A DNA stretch of 64,000 nt from Salvelinus alpinus (GCF_045679555.1 NC_092093.1:64610575-64674574), one strand, 5' to 3'; counted from the first letter of the stretch, positions 10,910 through 38,907 are shown. The notes: generated by a model from the letters alone, not told the origin. Numbers and translations: made by a program.

Positions 10910-11260
10910 TAGAGGTCGACCGATTAATCGGAATGGCCGATTAATTGGGGCCGATTTCAATTTTTAATAACAATCGGTAATCTGCATTTTTGGACACCAA
11001 TCACAGCCGATTACATTGCACTCCATGAGGAGACAGCGTGGCAGGCTGACTACCTGTTATGCGAGTGCAGCAAGGAGTCACGGTAAGGTGCTAGCTAGCG
11101 TTAAACGTATAAAAAACAATCAATCTTAACATAATCACTAGTTAACTACACATGGTTGCTGATATTATTAGTTTATCTAGCTTGTCCTGCGTTGAATATA
11201 ATCGATGCGGTGCCTGTTAATTTATCATTGAATCATAGCCTACTTCACCAAACGGTGACC
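10910..11260. mobile_element. Truncated hAT end fragment, same family
   Basis: It starts with TAGAGGTCGACCGATTAATC, the other terminus type of this family. It matches the reverse complement of the right part of the intact derivative at 21107-23055 up to about the ACCAAACGG near 11258, then stops. It is best read as a second copy involved in the flip of its neighbour. Confidence 0.65.
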
Positions 11261-11564
11261 AGAGCTTACCCAGGATGCTGCACAACAACTTAAGTTGGGC
11301 TTGAAGTGATAAACCCGAACTCCACGCTTCGTGCAAATTCATGCCAATGCCTTGTCTTTTCCTATGAAATTATGTGTAAATTATTTTTTGCCTCGGTTTC
11401 GTTTCAGGGCTGGGTCTTATTTGAATGATACAACCCACCAGCATGGCATTGTTTATTAATCAGAAACACCTGCAAAGTTTGAGTCGCAACTGAGCTGGGC
11501 AATATAATAGATAACCTTTGGCTACAGCAAAGATGATGGATAATTAAGCATTAAATGCAGGAGG

Positions 11565-11820
11565 AGGTGTGGTATATGGCCAATATACCACGGCTAAGGG
11601 CTGTTCTTACGCACAACGCAAGGTGGAGTGCCTGGACACAGCCCTTAGCCGTGGTATATTGGCCATGTACCACAAACCCCCGAGGTGCCTTATTGATATT
11701 ATAAACTGGGTACCAATGTAATTAGAGCAGTTAAAATACATAGTCATACCCTTGATATACGGTCTGATATACCAGGCTGTCAGCCAATCAGCATTCAAGG
11801 CTCGAACCACCCAGTTTATA
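11565..11820. repeat. Palindromic salmonid repeat / MITE
   Basis: The arms near 11569-11605 and 11638-11673 are reverse complements (GTGGTATATGGCCAATATAC and its partner). A second pair follows, TTATAAACTGGGT near 11699 and ACCCAGTTTATAA near 11808. No ORF is present. I know this as a common salmonid repeat but not by family name. Confidence 0.6.
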
Positions 11821-11830
11821 AATGAAGATA

Positions 11831-13038
11831 CACTATATACACAAAAGTATGTGGACACCCATTCAAATGAATTGATTTGCCTATTTCAGCCACACCCGTT
11901 GCTGACAGGTGTATAAAATCGAGCACTGAGCCATGCAATCTCCATAGACAAACATTGACAGTAAAATGGCCTTACTGAAGAGCTCAGATACTTTCAACGT
12001 GGCACCGTCATAGGATGCCACCTTTCCAACAAGTCAGTTTGTCAAATTTCTGCCTTGCTAGAGCTGCCCCGGTCAACTGTAAGCGCTGTTATTGTGAAGT
12101 GGAAACGTCTAGGAGCAACAACGGCTCAACTGCAAAGTGGTAGGCCACACAAGCTTACAGAACAGTACCTGAGTGCTGAAGCGCGTAAAAATCGTCTGTC
12201 CTTGGTTGCAACACTACCAAGTTCCAAACTGCCTCTGGAAGCAACGTCAACACAAGAACTGTTTGTTGGGAGGTTCATGAAATGGGTTTCCATGACCGAG
12301 CAGCTACACACAAGCCTAAGATCACCATGCGCAATGCCAAGCATTTGCTGCAGTGGTGTAAAGCTCGCCACCATTGGACCAGTGGAAACTCATTCTCTGG
12401 CGTGATGAATCACGCTTCACCATCTGGCAGTCCGACGGATGAATCTGGGTTTGGTGGATGCCAGGAGAAGGCTACCTGCCCCAATGCATAGTGCCTACTG
12501 TACAGTTTGGTGGAGGAGGAATAATGGTCTGGGGCTGTTTTTTATGTTTCGGCCTAGGCCCCTTAGTTCCAGTGAAGTGAAATCTTAGCGCTACTGCATT
12601 CAATGACATTCTAGACGATTCTGTGCTTCCAACTTTGTGGCAACAGTTTGGGGAAGGGCCTTACCTATTTCAGCATGAAAATGCCCCCATGTACAAAGCG
12701 AGGTCCATACAGAAATGGTTTGTCGAGATCGGTGTGGAAGAACTTGACTGGCCTGCACAGAGCCCTGACCTCAACCCCATCAAACACATTTGGGATGAAT
12801 TGGAACTCCGACTGAGCCAGGCCTAATCGCCCAACATCAGTGGCCGACCTCACTAATGCTCTTGTGGTTGAATGGAAGCAAGTCCCTGCAGCAATGTTCC
12901 AACATCTTGTGGAAAGCCTTCCCAACAGAGTGGAGGCTATTATAGCAGCAAAGGGGGGACCAACTCCATATTAATGCCCATGATTTTGGAATGAGATGTT
13001 CGATGAGCAGGTAGCGACATTCTTTCGGTCATGTAGTG
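11831..13038 (+). mobile_element. Tc1-like transposon, degenerate
   Basis: The ends CACTATATACACAAAAGTAT and ..GGTCATGTAGTG are bordered by TA on both sides (11829-11830, 13039-13040). Transposase remnants on the + strand include the HTH region LELPRSTVSAVIVKWKRLG near 12055 and the catalytic block [19 protein letters not shown] near 12750. Several frame changes and stops separate them, so it is dead. Confidence 0.85.
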
Positions 13039-13040
13039 TA

Positions 13041-13899
13041 GTTCACTCAGGCCGTTTACCATTGAAGAAAATGGTCAGTTCCGGGTCAGACAGGTTGGTT
13101 GTTTAGCAACAGAAACGATGCACGCACAACCATGGGGCAAAACAGATGAGGTTGGCTTCGATTGTTGACAACATGTAAGCTATATTTCGTCTCTCATTTA
13201 TTGAGAACATAAATAACTTTGCACAATGACCACTTGTTGTCTCTTAAATATATTGTTACAGTTGTTGGTTAGCTAGCTAGCGAATTTTAGACATATTAGC
13301 ATTGACATGAAATCAGTCAAAACACCTCAAATTAAGACATGGTATCAATAACAAGATGAAACAAGCTGAAACGAGCCACTTATGATTCCTTATATGGCAG
13401 TTTCTTGTCATTCTTGCTAGCAATCTGGCCATCCGGAATCACAACAACAGGCTGACTTCTGCCCCATGGAAGCGCGCACATTGTTTTGGTGACGTTGTCA
13501 GCCAACCCATCTATAGACACCAACCCATCTATAGACACCAACCCATCTATAGACAGACACTATTTAGCTCATTGACTTACATTGAACCAGAAAAAAAAAA
13601 GTCAATGGGTCGTCTCTTTTCCCCTTCTGTCTCTGGCGACAGCTTTTTACTGGCTGCCTGAGCCATGGAGCAAATTAAAATAGGTTGCACCCCCACCTTA
13701 TCACCAGCAACTAATCATAATCAATTGGAAATTTAAAGTTTCACTTATTTTTGCTCTAGTCTGTCTAAAAAAAATATGGTAAATGGTCAAATTGCGTGCG
13801 ATATGATTTCATTTTGGAACCCCGCTCCCCCAAGATGAATGGTTTTGGCCACACTCCACTGCTTTGGCTGATGCAGCTAGAATTCAAGTGTCTATCTTA
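13041..13899. other. Unassigned stretch between two Tc1 elements
   Basis: No gene was recognised. It holds an 18-bp tandem repeat (listed separately) and an A-rich run near 13590-13600. Confidence 0.4.
13503..13556. repeat. 18-bp tandem repeat, three copies
   Basis: The unit CAACCCATCTATAGACAC occurs three times in a row with no visible change until the last copy. Confidence 0.8.
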
Positions 13900-15123
13900 C
13901 ACTGAACAAAAATATAAATGCAACATGCAACAATTTCAAAGATTTGACTTAAGATTTGACTGAGTTAAAGTTATTTTATTTTTAGATGTGTGTATTGTTA
14001 GATATTACTGTACTGTTGGAGCTAGGAACACAAGCATTTCACTACACCACAATAACATCTGCCAAATATGTGTATGTGACCAATACAATTTGATTTATAA
14101 GGAAATCCATCAATTGAAATAAATGCATTAGGCCCTAATCTATGGATTTCACATGACTGTGAATACAGATATGCATCTGTTTGTCACAGATACCTGTAAA
14201 AAAAAAAAAAAAAAAAAAAAGTAGGGCATTTCATTGTCCATAGCTTATGTCTGCCCATACCATAACCCCACCATGGGGCACTCTGTTCACAACGTTGACA
14301 TCAGCAAACCGATCGCCCACACAACGCCATACACGCTGTCTGACATCTGCCCGGGTATAGTTGAAACCGGGGTTCATCAGTGAAGAGCACACTTCGCCAG
14401 CGTGCAAGTGGCTATCGAAGGTGAGCATTTGCCCACTGAAGTCGGTTACGTTGCCGAACTGCAGTCAGGTCAAGACTTTGGTGAGGATGATGAGCATGCA
14501 GATGAGCTTCCCTAAAACGTTTTTTGACAGTTTGTGCAGAAATTCTTTGGTTGTGCAAACCAACAGTTTCATCAGTTGTCCGCGTGGCTGGTCTCAGACA
14601 ATGTTGCAGGTGAAGAAGCCAGATATGGAGGTCCTGGGCTGGAGTGGTTACACATGGTCTGCGGTTGTGAGGCCGGTTGGACGTACTGCCAAATTCTCTA
14701 AAACAATGTTGGAGGTGGCTTATGGTAGAGAAATGAACATTACATTCTCTGGCAACAGCTCTGGTGGACATTCCTGCACTCAGTATACCAATTGCACGCC
14801 CCCTCAAAACTTGAGACATCTGTGGCATTGTGTTCTGTGACAAAACTGCAAATTTGAGTGGTCTTTTAATGTCCACAGCACAAGGTGCACCTGTGTAAAT
14901 ATCATGCTGTTTAATCAGCTTCTTGATATTCCACAGCGGTCAGGTGGATGGATTATCTTGGCAAAGGAGAAATGCTCACTAACAGGGATGTAAGCAAATT
15001 TGTGCTCAAAATTTGAGATAAATACAATTTTTGTGAGTATTGAACATTTCCGGGAACTTTTATTTCAGCTCATGAAACATGGGACCAACACTTCAAATGT
15101 TGCGTTTCTATTTTTGTTCAGTG
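13900..15123 (-). mobile_element. Tc1-like transposon, internally deleted
   Basis: The ends CACTGAACAAAAATATAAAT and ..TTTTTGTTCAGTG are inverted repeats; the left side has TA before it (13898-13899). The minus-strand transposase keeps its N-terminal HTH half (RGRAIGILSAGMSTRAVARE, then VTTPAQD near 14700) and a fragment MNPGFNYTRADVRQRVW near 14340. The C-terminal catalytic third is missing near the A-run at 14199-14220. A LINE tail sits in its right subterminal region. Confidence 0.8.
13973..14097 (+). mobile_element. 5'-truncated LINE 3' tail inserted in the Tc1 element
   Basis: The sequence TTAGATATTACTGTACTGTT...ACAAGCATTTCACTACA...CAATTTGATTTAT is the familiar 3' end of a fish LINE. 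It interrupts the Tc1 subterminal sequence between GAGTTAAAGTT and ATAAGGAAATC. Only the tail was copied, as is usual for 5'-truncated insertions. Confidence 0.6.
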
Positions 15124-15979
15124 AATAATGAAAAGGCACCCGTGAAAGATTATGCTTTGTGTCCGATGCGCTCAAGGTGTTGTTATATATCATTTGCGGC
15201 ATACATCATGAGCAAAGTCATTGTAGCCTGTCATTCCACTTCCCCTAGCTGTGAGAACCATGGCCTCACGAGCGTACCAAAGGTTGCACCGTGCCCATTA
15301 CAATGTAGAAAAATGTGTCTAGTCCGAACCGTTCAATAGTTAGGCTATCCATATTACCAGAGCTTCATCTTATTCTTTCTATGGAGAATTCGCGGCGGCA
15401 ATCTATGGAAGATGTCAATAGATGGCAAAGTCCAAGATAGTGGTTTCCCCTATCCATCTGTGGCAAAGTTCTCTACATGCTTATGAAAAATCCAGCTCCA
15501 GATCCAGCCATAGCCAAGCTGGCTACATGCGTCATTCTTTCGGAGATGGAACCTAAAAGACAATTTCCGCTATAGGTCTGGAATTACATGGAAATAGTGA
15601 CAGCTTTGCCCTCTGGTGGGGGCCTTTAATTAAAAAATATATAGAGACTCTTAGCTTTCATTTGACATGATCCTTTGAACTTCACATGTTGGTGCTCATG
15701 GGTCCCTTTACATGGAAAAGATCTATAACCTTTTCAGCATACTCTCTTGATTAAAGATGCACTCCGGGATCTTAAGCACAACAAATTCGTAACACATTGC
15801 CCTAATTGGATTCGTAACAGATCACACTAATTGCAAAAATCATATATCATACAAATTGCAAAATTCTTAACATATCACACAAATGGATGACGTTGTATGC
15901 TAAAACGGGGGCCAATTTTGGCTTATGGGGACCACTTTAAAAACGACTGGCTGAAATTATACAAAAGTTTGAGAGTGCA
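15124..15979. other. Stretch with no recognised gene or repeat
   Basis: Mixed AT-rich sequence with weak repetition of CAAATTCGTAACA-like words near 15780-15880. No frame looks coding. Confidence 0.4.
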
Positions 15980-16455
15980 TCTAACTTATTAGCCTATAGT
16001 ATACTATCTTTGATTAACTTACTAGCCTATAATATACTATCTTTGATTAACTTACTAGCCTATAGTATACTATCTTTGATTAACTTACTAGCCTATAGTA
16101 TACTATCTTTGATTAACTTATTAGCCTATAGTATACTGTCTTTGATTAACTTACTAGCCTATAGTATACTATCTTGCCAGCAGCATACCACCCTGCATAC
16201 CACTGCTGGCTTGCTTCTGAAGCTAAGCAGGGTTGGTCCTGGTCAGTCCCTGGATGGGAGACCAGATGCTGCTGGAAGTGGTGTTGGAGAGCCAGTAGGA
16301 GGCACTCTTTCCTCTGGTCTAAAAAAAAAAATATCCCAATGCCCCAGGGCAGTGATTGGGGACACTGCCCTGTGTAGGGTGCCGTCTTTCGGATGGGACG
16401 TTAAACGGGTGTCCTGACTCTCTGAGGTCATTAAAGATCCCATGGCACTTATCGT

Positions 16456-16489
<34 letters not shown>

Positions 16490-17020
16490 AATTCCCAATC
16501 TGGCCCTCAAACCATCATGGTCACCTAATAATCCCCAGTTTACAATTGGCTCATTCATCCCCCTCCTCTCCCCTGTAACTATTCCCCAGGTCGTTGCTGC
16601 AAATGAGAACGTGTTCTCAGTCAACTTACCTGGTAAAATAACGGTAAAAAAAAAAAATATCTTTGATTAACTTACTAGCCTATAGTATACTATCTTTGAT
16701 TAACTTACTAGCCTATAGTATACTATCTTTGATTAACTTATTAGCCTATAGTATACTATCTTTGATTAACTTACTAGCCTATAGTATACTATCTTTGATT
16801 AACTTATTAGCCTATAGTATACTATCTTTGATTAACTTACTAGCCTATAGTATACTATCTTTGATTAACTTACTAGCCTATAGTATACTGTCTTTGATTA
16901 ACTTACTAGCCTATAGTATACCGTCTTTGATTAGCTTACTAGCCTATAGTATTTTTACTAGCCTATAGTAGATTGTCTTTGATTAACTTACTAGCCTGTA
17001 GAATACTGTATTTGATGCAG
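15980..17020. repeat. 33-bp minisatellite, interrupted by a SINE
   Basis: The unit TTTGATTAACTTACTAGCCT + ATAGTATACTATC (33 bp) recurs about five times at 15980-16174 and about ten times at 16657-17020, with rare C/T changes (ACTAGCC versus ATTAGCC). Because 33 is a multiple of three, every frame without a stop stays open (INLLAYSILSL). The frames have no other coding feature, so I do not call a protein. Confidence 0.9.
16176..16657 (+). mobile_element. 5S-rRNA-derived SINE (SINE3 type)
   Basis: The first ~120 bp resemble 5S rRNA, with GAAGCTAAGCAGGGTTGG, GGTCAGTCCCTGGATGGGAG and ACCAGATGCTG, the internal pol III control region. An unrelated body follows, then a LINE-like 3' end (GAGAACGTGTTCTCAGTCAA...ACCTGGTAAAATA) and an A-run. 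It sits inside one minisatellite unit. ATCTT flanks both sides, either as a short target duplication or as repeat sequence. Confidence 0.8.
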
Positions 17021-17129
17021 TAGCCTACACAATAGTTTAGGTGCGATCCAATGTTACATTAGCTACGTTTCATAAAACACATACACATTTACAAAGTTGT
17101 AGGCTAGCCTCTTTGCGCAAATTACTCAC

Positions 17130-17417
17130 TGTGTGTTGCCGATACGCCGATGTTTTTTCAGTGAAATAAATCGTTGGGACTGCGTCAAGATTTAATATTA
17201 ACCTCGTGGTGAAACCGAGATCAAGTTTTGTGAAGCACTCTTCTGTAAAGTGGTCGCCACATAAGCGGGACACAACTGGAATGTTCTCTCCTGAGTTGCT
17301 TTCATTAATAAACTGTAGCCACTGTTGACGTCTCTGTGGCTCCTCTGGTAAACTGTAATGAATAATTGCGTCCGATTTATTGGCGCATCCTCTAACAATG
17401 CATCTATGGATTTCCAT
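17130..17417 (-). CDS. THAP-domain first coding exon of a probable DNA-binding protein
   Basis: The exon is 96 codons from ATG 17417-17415 to a strong donor ACA|GTGAGT (GT at 17129), phase 0. The THAP C2CH signature is complete: Cys6, Cys11, Cys53, His56, with Pro24, Trp33, Phe57 and the closing AVPTIY at residues 79-84 (AVPTIF-like). THAP domains are sequence-specific zinc-dependent DNA-binding modules, often at the extreme N-terminus as here. The next exon is not adjacent. The only phase-compatible minus-strand candidate I find is the C2H2 exon starting at 6543, across 10.6 kb of transposons. If the two are unrelated, this would be a THAP gene whose remaining exons were lost. The gene is transcribed away from EIF1AX, whose ATG is 950 bp off. 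Confidence 0.8.
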
Positions 17418-18364
17418 TGTGCACTTTTCTTTAGCCAGTTATTTTCTCATGAAACAGAGCCAAATTTGATATACTTTTTAGCTACTCATTTTGTCGTCAC
17501 CACTGACACAGATTGTTGCTCTCTTTGCTAGCCAACTGTTAGCAACAACAACCAAGTTAGCATTGTGGCTAAGCTGTCTACAGTGTTGAGTCAATAATTT
17601 ATATCCTCACGTTGACTTTACACATTCTCTCTATCTGGCTATGCCGTTTGAACAGTGGTGAATATGTGTACAACATATTTTCCAGGTACTAAAATGCTAA
17701 TTAATGGATTGCAAAAATAGCTAGGAGGTTGCAACTTCTTATGTTTTTGCAACAGAATAGGCGCACGGTCGCCTCCTACTGTAGTGGAGTGTTTCTACTG
17801 AACGACCATTTACTCTAGGAGGCTATATTATTTTCCTCAAACGTATTAACACATAAAATGTATATCGAATTGATTGGTTTGATTATTCTAAACACGTACA
17901 CAGTTCCAGCGTATGAAAATGTTAAAATATTAGTAAAATACATTCCATATATGTTTCCACTGTGTCTGGTCCATTCACATTGCCAAGAAAGTTCGCCCAT
18001 TCTACATTTACACATATATTTTCAAATTAACATAATACAATTTAAACCTGTACTATTATTGCCTACCGAAACGGATATAATCAAAGAAAGACAGTAGCTA
18101 GCTAGCACCAAATGGCATTTAAATAAACTCTGTCCTGGCATAGTTCCAGTTCTCTTAGTGTTTTGCTGTTTCACAATGTGTAAATAAAGCTTTATAATTC
18201 TGTAGGAAATGACATGCGCATACCGGTACACCAGCGGTGAATTGGTTTTACGTGAATTCTGTAGGGAGAAATTGGCCCGTTTTTCTTATTCAATATTGTT
18301 CATACAACAGTAAGCGACAACACATCACCACGTGACGAAAAGAAGATCTGAGCTGTAAAAAAAT
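17418..18364. promoter_or_regulatory. Divergent promoter region between the THAP exon and eif1ax
   Basis: The two start codons face away from each other across 947 bp. No transposon is recognisable in it, unlike both flanks. CACGTG (18329-18334, in CACGTGACG) lies 31 bp before the EIF1AX ATG and could be promoter or 5'UTR. I cannot place transcription starts. Confidence 0.45.
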
Positions 18365-35084
<16,720 letters not shown>

Positions 35085-36095
35085 GGACCTTCTACCAGAG
35101 GGTATGGTTCGATTTTCCCCTCCGTGCTGAAAATCAACACATCCGAAAATCAACACAGGACTTCTGTACCCCACACACACACCAAATTTCAAGGAGGTTG
35201 ACCCTCCCAATTTCTCATTGGTGCCATGACTGCAGCTACTCACAATCTCTTGCGTTATCTTTTTAATGTATTTATATCAATTTCACACAGAGTGGAATTT
35301 ACTTACAAGTACAGAATCTCTGGATTCGCAATAAAAAGATCAACCATTTTATGTTTGGTATCATTGTAGTTGAAAGTTAACATTGCTCTTTAAATTAGTT
35401 AGGATGATTTTTATTTATTACGAAACACATTACTCCTGAAGTTGCCTCTGTATCCTTTGGAATGTTTGTTTAATTCGATATTGTATTCCGATGACATTTT
35501 GCAATTACAGAACGATTTGTTTGTATTGATCAATGCCTAATTGAAGGCTCTACCGCCCTTCTGTTTTTCAACAGTGTCTGTATTTTTCTATTGTTTCCCC
35601 ATGTTTGTTTGTCTGTTGGTTTTAGGTTTGTTTTGATCCATTACCAGAGGGATGTCACAAAGCATCACTCGGTTTAAGCAAGGTAATTCAAATAAATGTT
35701 TTTAGTTTGGGTTATTTTCCTAAGCTATTCTTGAATATGGGTTGTCTCATCAATTATTCCATGCCTATTTCTAGAAAATATTTACTTATTTTAGAATATT
35801 ATGGAATGTTATTTATCTGTTATCTTCTTGGTCCTGCTTTGTGACACCTCGCTGTCTGTCAGAGAAAACAGCTAGCTGCTAACTAGCCGGGTGCTCCAGT
35901 GTTGCGCAGGTTGGAATTTGTTATGAATCTTGCCGTGGAGGCGGCACTGCATTGGTCGCTAGCTGGCCCAGCCACAAAGTCCTAACCCTAATGCCTGATT
36001 CAAACCTTCAATTAAGACCAAAAAGCACTGTTTTGTTTTCATACATTTTTATGATATAGACAATTTTTACTTTGCACTTGGTTAATTTAGTGCAG
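35085..36095 (+). other. eif1ax: Probable eif1ax 3'UTR and downstream sequence
   Basis: The last exon has six coding bases and then UTR. AATAAA lies at 35330-35335 and others follow near 35690, so the length is uncertain. The known vertebrate gene has a long 3'UTR. No repeat was recognised before 36095. Confidence 0.45.
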
Positions 36096-36240
36096 GGATG
36101 GGCAACTCCAGTCCTCGGCGGCCGGAGTGGTGTCACAATTTTTCTGATTAAACTAATTGGCTGATTAAACTAATTGCATTCTAAACTGAAGATCATGATT
36201 AGATGATTTATTGGAGTCAGGTATTTTAGCTGTGACATAG
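36095..36240. repeat. Short dispersed repeat (MITE-like)
   Basis: The start GCAGGGATGGGCAACTCCAG resembles the opening of the element at 60429. It includes a short duplicated word, CTGATTAAACTAATTG twice near 36143-36175. Confidence 0.45.
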
Positions 36241-36585
36241 TGGAAATCGCTCAGTTCTACCTCCAGGGCAAGATTCATGACAATCAACTTCAACCTGTGT
36301 CTGTTGCTGCCCTAGTCAATTCCTCTGTTCCTTTACTGTCATGCCTAAGATGTTGCCAACTCCTCTATGGATGCCAAGCCTTGCATGACAACACATACAG
36401 TATATGGGACCAGCCTAGATAAATATCACTGGACTGTGTCTGTCTTGAACACCACTGCCAGTGCTTGTGTGCTGAGCTATAATGTACTATGATGTCTGAT
36501 GGCTCACTATAGGGATTTCCAATAAATAACTTAATTCCATGGGCTTGACATGATCTTTTTGAAGTTGCATTTCATACAAAGTTAG

Positions 36586-36690
36586 GGCGGCGCACAAATG
36601 GCCCAGTGTCGTCAGGGTTAGGAGAGGGTTTGGCCTTAATTGTAAATAAGAATTTGTTCTTAACTGACTTGCCTAGTTAAATAAAGAAAA
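36586..36690 (+). mobile_element. 5'-truncated HpaI-type SINE
   Basis: GGCGGCGCACAAATGGCCCA followed by AATTTGTTCTTAACTGACTT and GCCTAGTTAAATAAAG. The tRNA head is missing. Confidence 0.75.
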
Positions 36691-37639
36691 GGTCTTCCCT
36701 GAGAAAGATAGTAACCTGTGCTTGTATGTATCAACCAGGCGGTGGTGCCACATTCAAACCTTATATAAACCTTATCCACATGGTTATTACATTAATAATA
36801 TTACACAATGAAGTAGTAATACAAAGATGTTTCTGTAATACAGGTTTGTTTTTTCGAATTGAACATTTTTGTTGGTCTATATATTTGTAAAGTTTGTATG
36901 TAGCATATGGAGATGTGTGAAAATGACTCCTCAGCCAGAAGTGTCCCCCACTTGTGCAGCGGAATAGCTGGCTTTTGGCATGGCACGACTGGTAAAATGC
37001 TTCAGGAGGGCATTCACTTGAGCTAGTAAAGCAGAGGTCCTGGGTGGTATGGGGGGTGATAAGAGACTTAATAAAGCCTAGGCCACCGTGTGGCTGCCTG
37101 TATGTAGCGTCAACTAACATGTCGTCATATCAACACTTTACTAACGTCTGCGTGACGCATGCGTGTTAATGATAGTCAGAAGGTGCATAGTGGATATTTA
37201 TATTAATTAAATCTCAACCATAAATGTTAGAAACTTAGTTTTTCCCGTGCAAGCCGACATTCCGAAGTGGCCTCCGAGTATAGCCTATGGCTTGTGTATT
37301 TCCTGTTATCGCTAATGGCCTAGAAAAGATTGTCCAATCTATAGGTAATCTGTCTTTCCTTCAACACCTCATGGTTTGTTATCTTATCTCACTGTAGATC
37401 TACATGTTAGCCAATCACAGACTGTGTTGTTACCAGTTCCCAGTAGCTTACATCAGACAACCAATAAGAGTTGTGTCTGCGACTTTCAGTCGAATAGAGG
37501 AGTTCATAGGCTTTCCCAGAAGGTCCTTGCTATTCTGCATTCTTGGGATGTCCCTACCTCTATCAAGTGTAAATGTAAAATGGTAAAGTTTAGGGTTCAG
37601 GGTAAGTACGTCCCAAGGAATCCGGATAGCAGTGACCGT
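36691..37639. other. Intergenic stretch, nothing recognised
   Basis: Open frames here are short and lack domain features. No repeat family was recognised. Confidence 0.4.
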
Positions 37640-37781
37640 TCATAGAGTGAGAGACTAACACGGTATTTGTTAGCTCGGAGGCGACACAGACATTCAGCAG
37701 AAGCAATTTTCGAGTGTTTGCCCCAGATAGTTTCCTTAGTGATGATGAAAAGAATTACCAAGATGTCCTTGATCCAACTGA
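37640..37781 (+). other. Exon-like frame, unidentified
   Basis: On the + strand a frame without stop from about 37647 reads ..RVFAPDSFLSDDEKNYQDVL, then DPTE, and meets a strong donor GA|GTAAGT at 37782. The acidic composition is coding-like. There is no start codon, no clear acceptor and no recognised domain. It may be part of an unrecognised transposon. Confidence 0.2.
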
Positions 37782-37906
37782 GTAAGTAAGTAGGCTATAT
37801 TTAAGTTGTGATATTATTAAGAAATATTTAGGCCTACTGTGTTGATAAATTTGGTTTATTTGAAAATCATTTTTGTTGATAACAAGTTGAGGCCTTTTGC
37901 CTTTTG

Positions 37907-37966
37907 GTAGGCCGTCATTGTAAATATGAATTTGTTCGTAACTGACTTGCCTAGTTAAATAAAATA
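37907..37966 (+). mobile_element. HpaI-type SINE tail fragment
   Basis: GTAGGCCGTCATTGTAAATA ... AACTGACTTGCCTAGTTAAA; only the 3' ~60 bp are present. Confidence 0.7.
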
Positions 37967-38748
37967 CACAAGTTAGAAATTGTGCTACTAATGCACAAAC
38001 ACATCTCATAAAAGTAATGATGTTTTTGTTTGGTTAGCTTTTGGAAATTGTAGAAATAAAAAATTGTCCTTCAGAAGTAGCTAGGCAGGATAACGTTAGT
38101 TAGCTAAGTATTTTGTTAGCTATCGTACAGTAATAATGATATAGTTAATATAAGTAGACATGCAATCATAATTGACATAGCGCATATAAAGCACCCACAA
38201 GCTACCGGTGGCTGAAAACACAATCGTCATGGGACGAACGAGTGACGAATTTCTGCAAGTGTATACTCGTCAGACGTCATGATATGTCATCTGTGTCTTT
38301 TAAGTGTTTGGAATGCAGCCAATGAGACGACAAGTTATCATCCACATTTTTTCACTTGAGAAATACCGCACCAAACATCTTAGTCGCACAATTTTACATC
38401 TAAGAACTCCTGGGCAAAACGTAGAAATTAAATACAGATTTCTTGATTTATCTTAGATACATTTAGACTATTTTGAGGAAGTGTTTCTGGCGATGTTGTT
38501 GCTATGGTTGCTCAAAAGGGACAAACAACAGTAATATGGCCGTTTTTTGTTTTTCAAGCAAAGGTCTTTAGGGAGTATTTTTTATTTTATTTAAGTATGC
38601 GAGCACAGATGTTCGCTTTATGGAATGCTGTTTGAGTCTGCATGTCAAAACGGATACAATAAGGTTTTATTTGACACGTCAAATAACACAATTCTAATAT
38701 AGAATGTTGTGTGTGATGAATTTGCACTTGTAAACCAAGCGCCACCAT

Positions 38749-38907
38749 GAGGCTCCCGAGTGGCGCAGCGGTCTAATCCAGGCTGCATCACATCCTGCCG
38801 TGATTGGGAGTCCCATAGGGCGGCGAACAATTGGCCCAGCGTCGGCCAGGGTAGGCCGTCATTGTAACTAACAATTTGTTAACTGACTTGCCTAGTTAAA
38901 TAAAGGT
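38749..38907 (+). mobile_element. HpaI-type SINE with internal deletion
   Basis: The A-box head GGCTCCCGAGTGGCGCAGCG is followed directly by AGGCTGCATCACATC, so the B box is lost. The tail AACTGACTTGCCTAGTTAAA is present. Confidence 0.85.

Noticed and set aside
16176-16300. 5S rRNA gene
   Set aside because: Only part of the 5S sequence is similar and it is joined to a SINE body and LINE-like tail, so it is a 5S-derived SINE.
16010-16968. Long open frames reading INLLAYSILSL repeats
   Set aside because: They are a by-product of a 33-bp tandem repeat; every unit keeps the frame open and there is no other coding feature.
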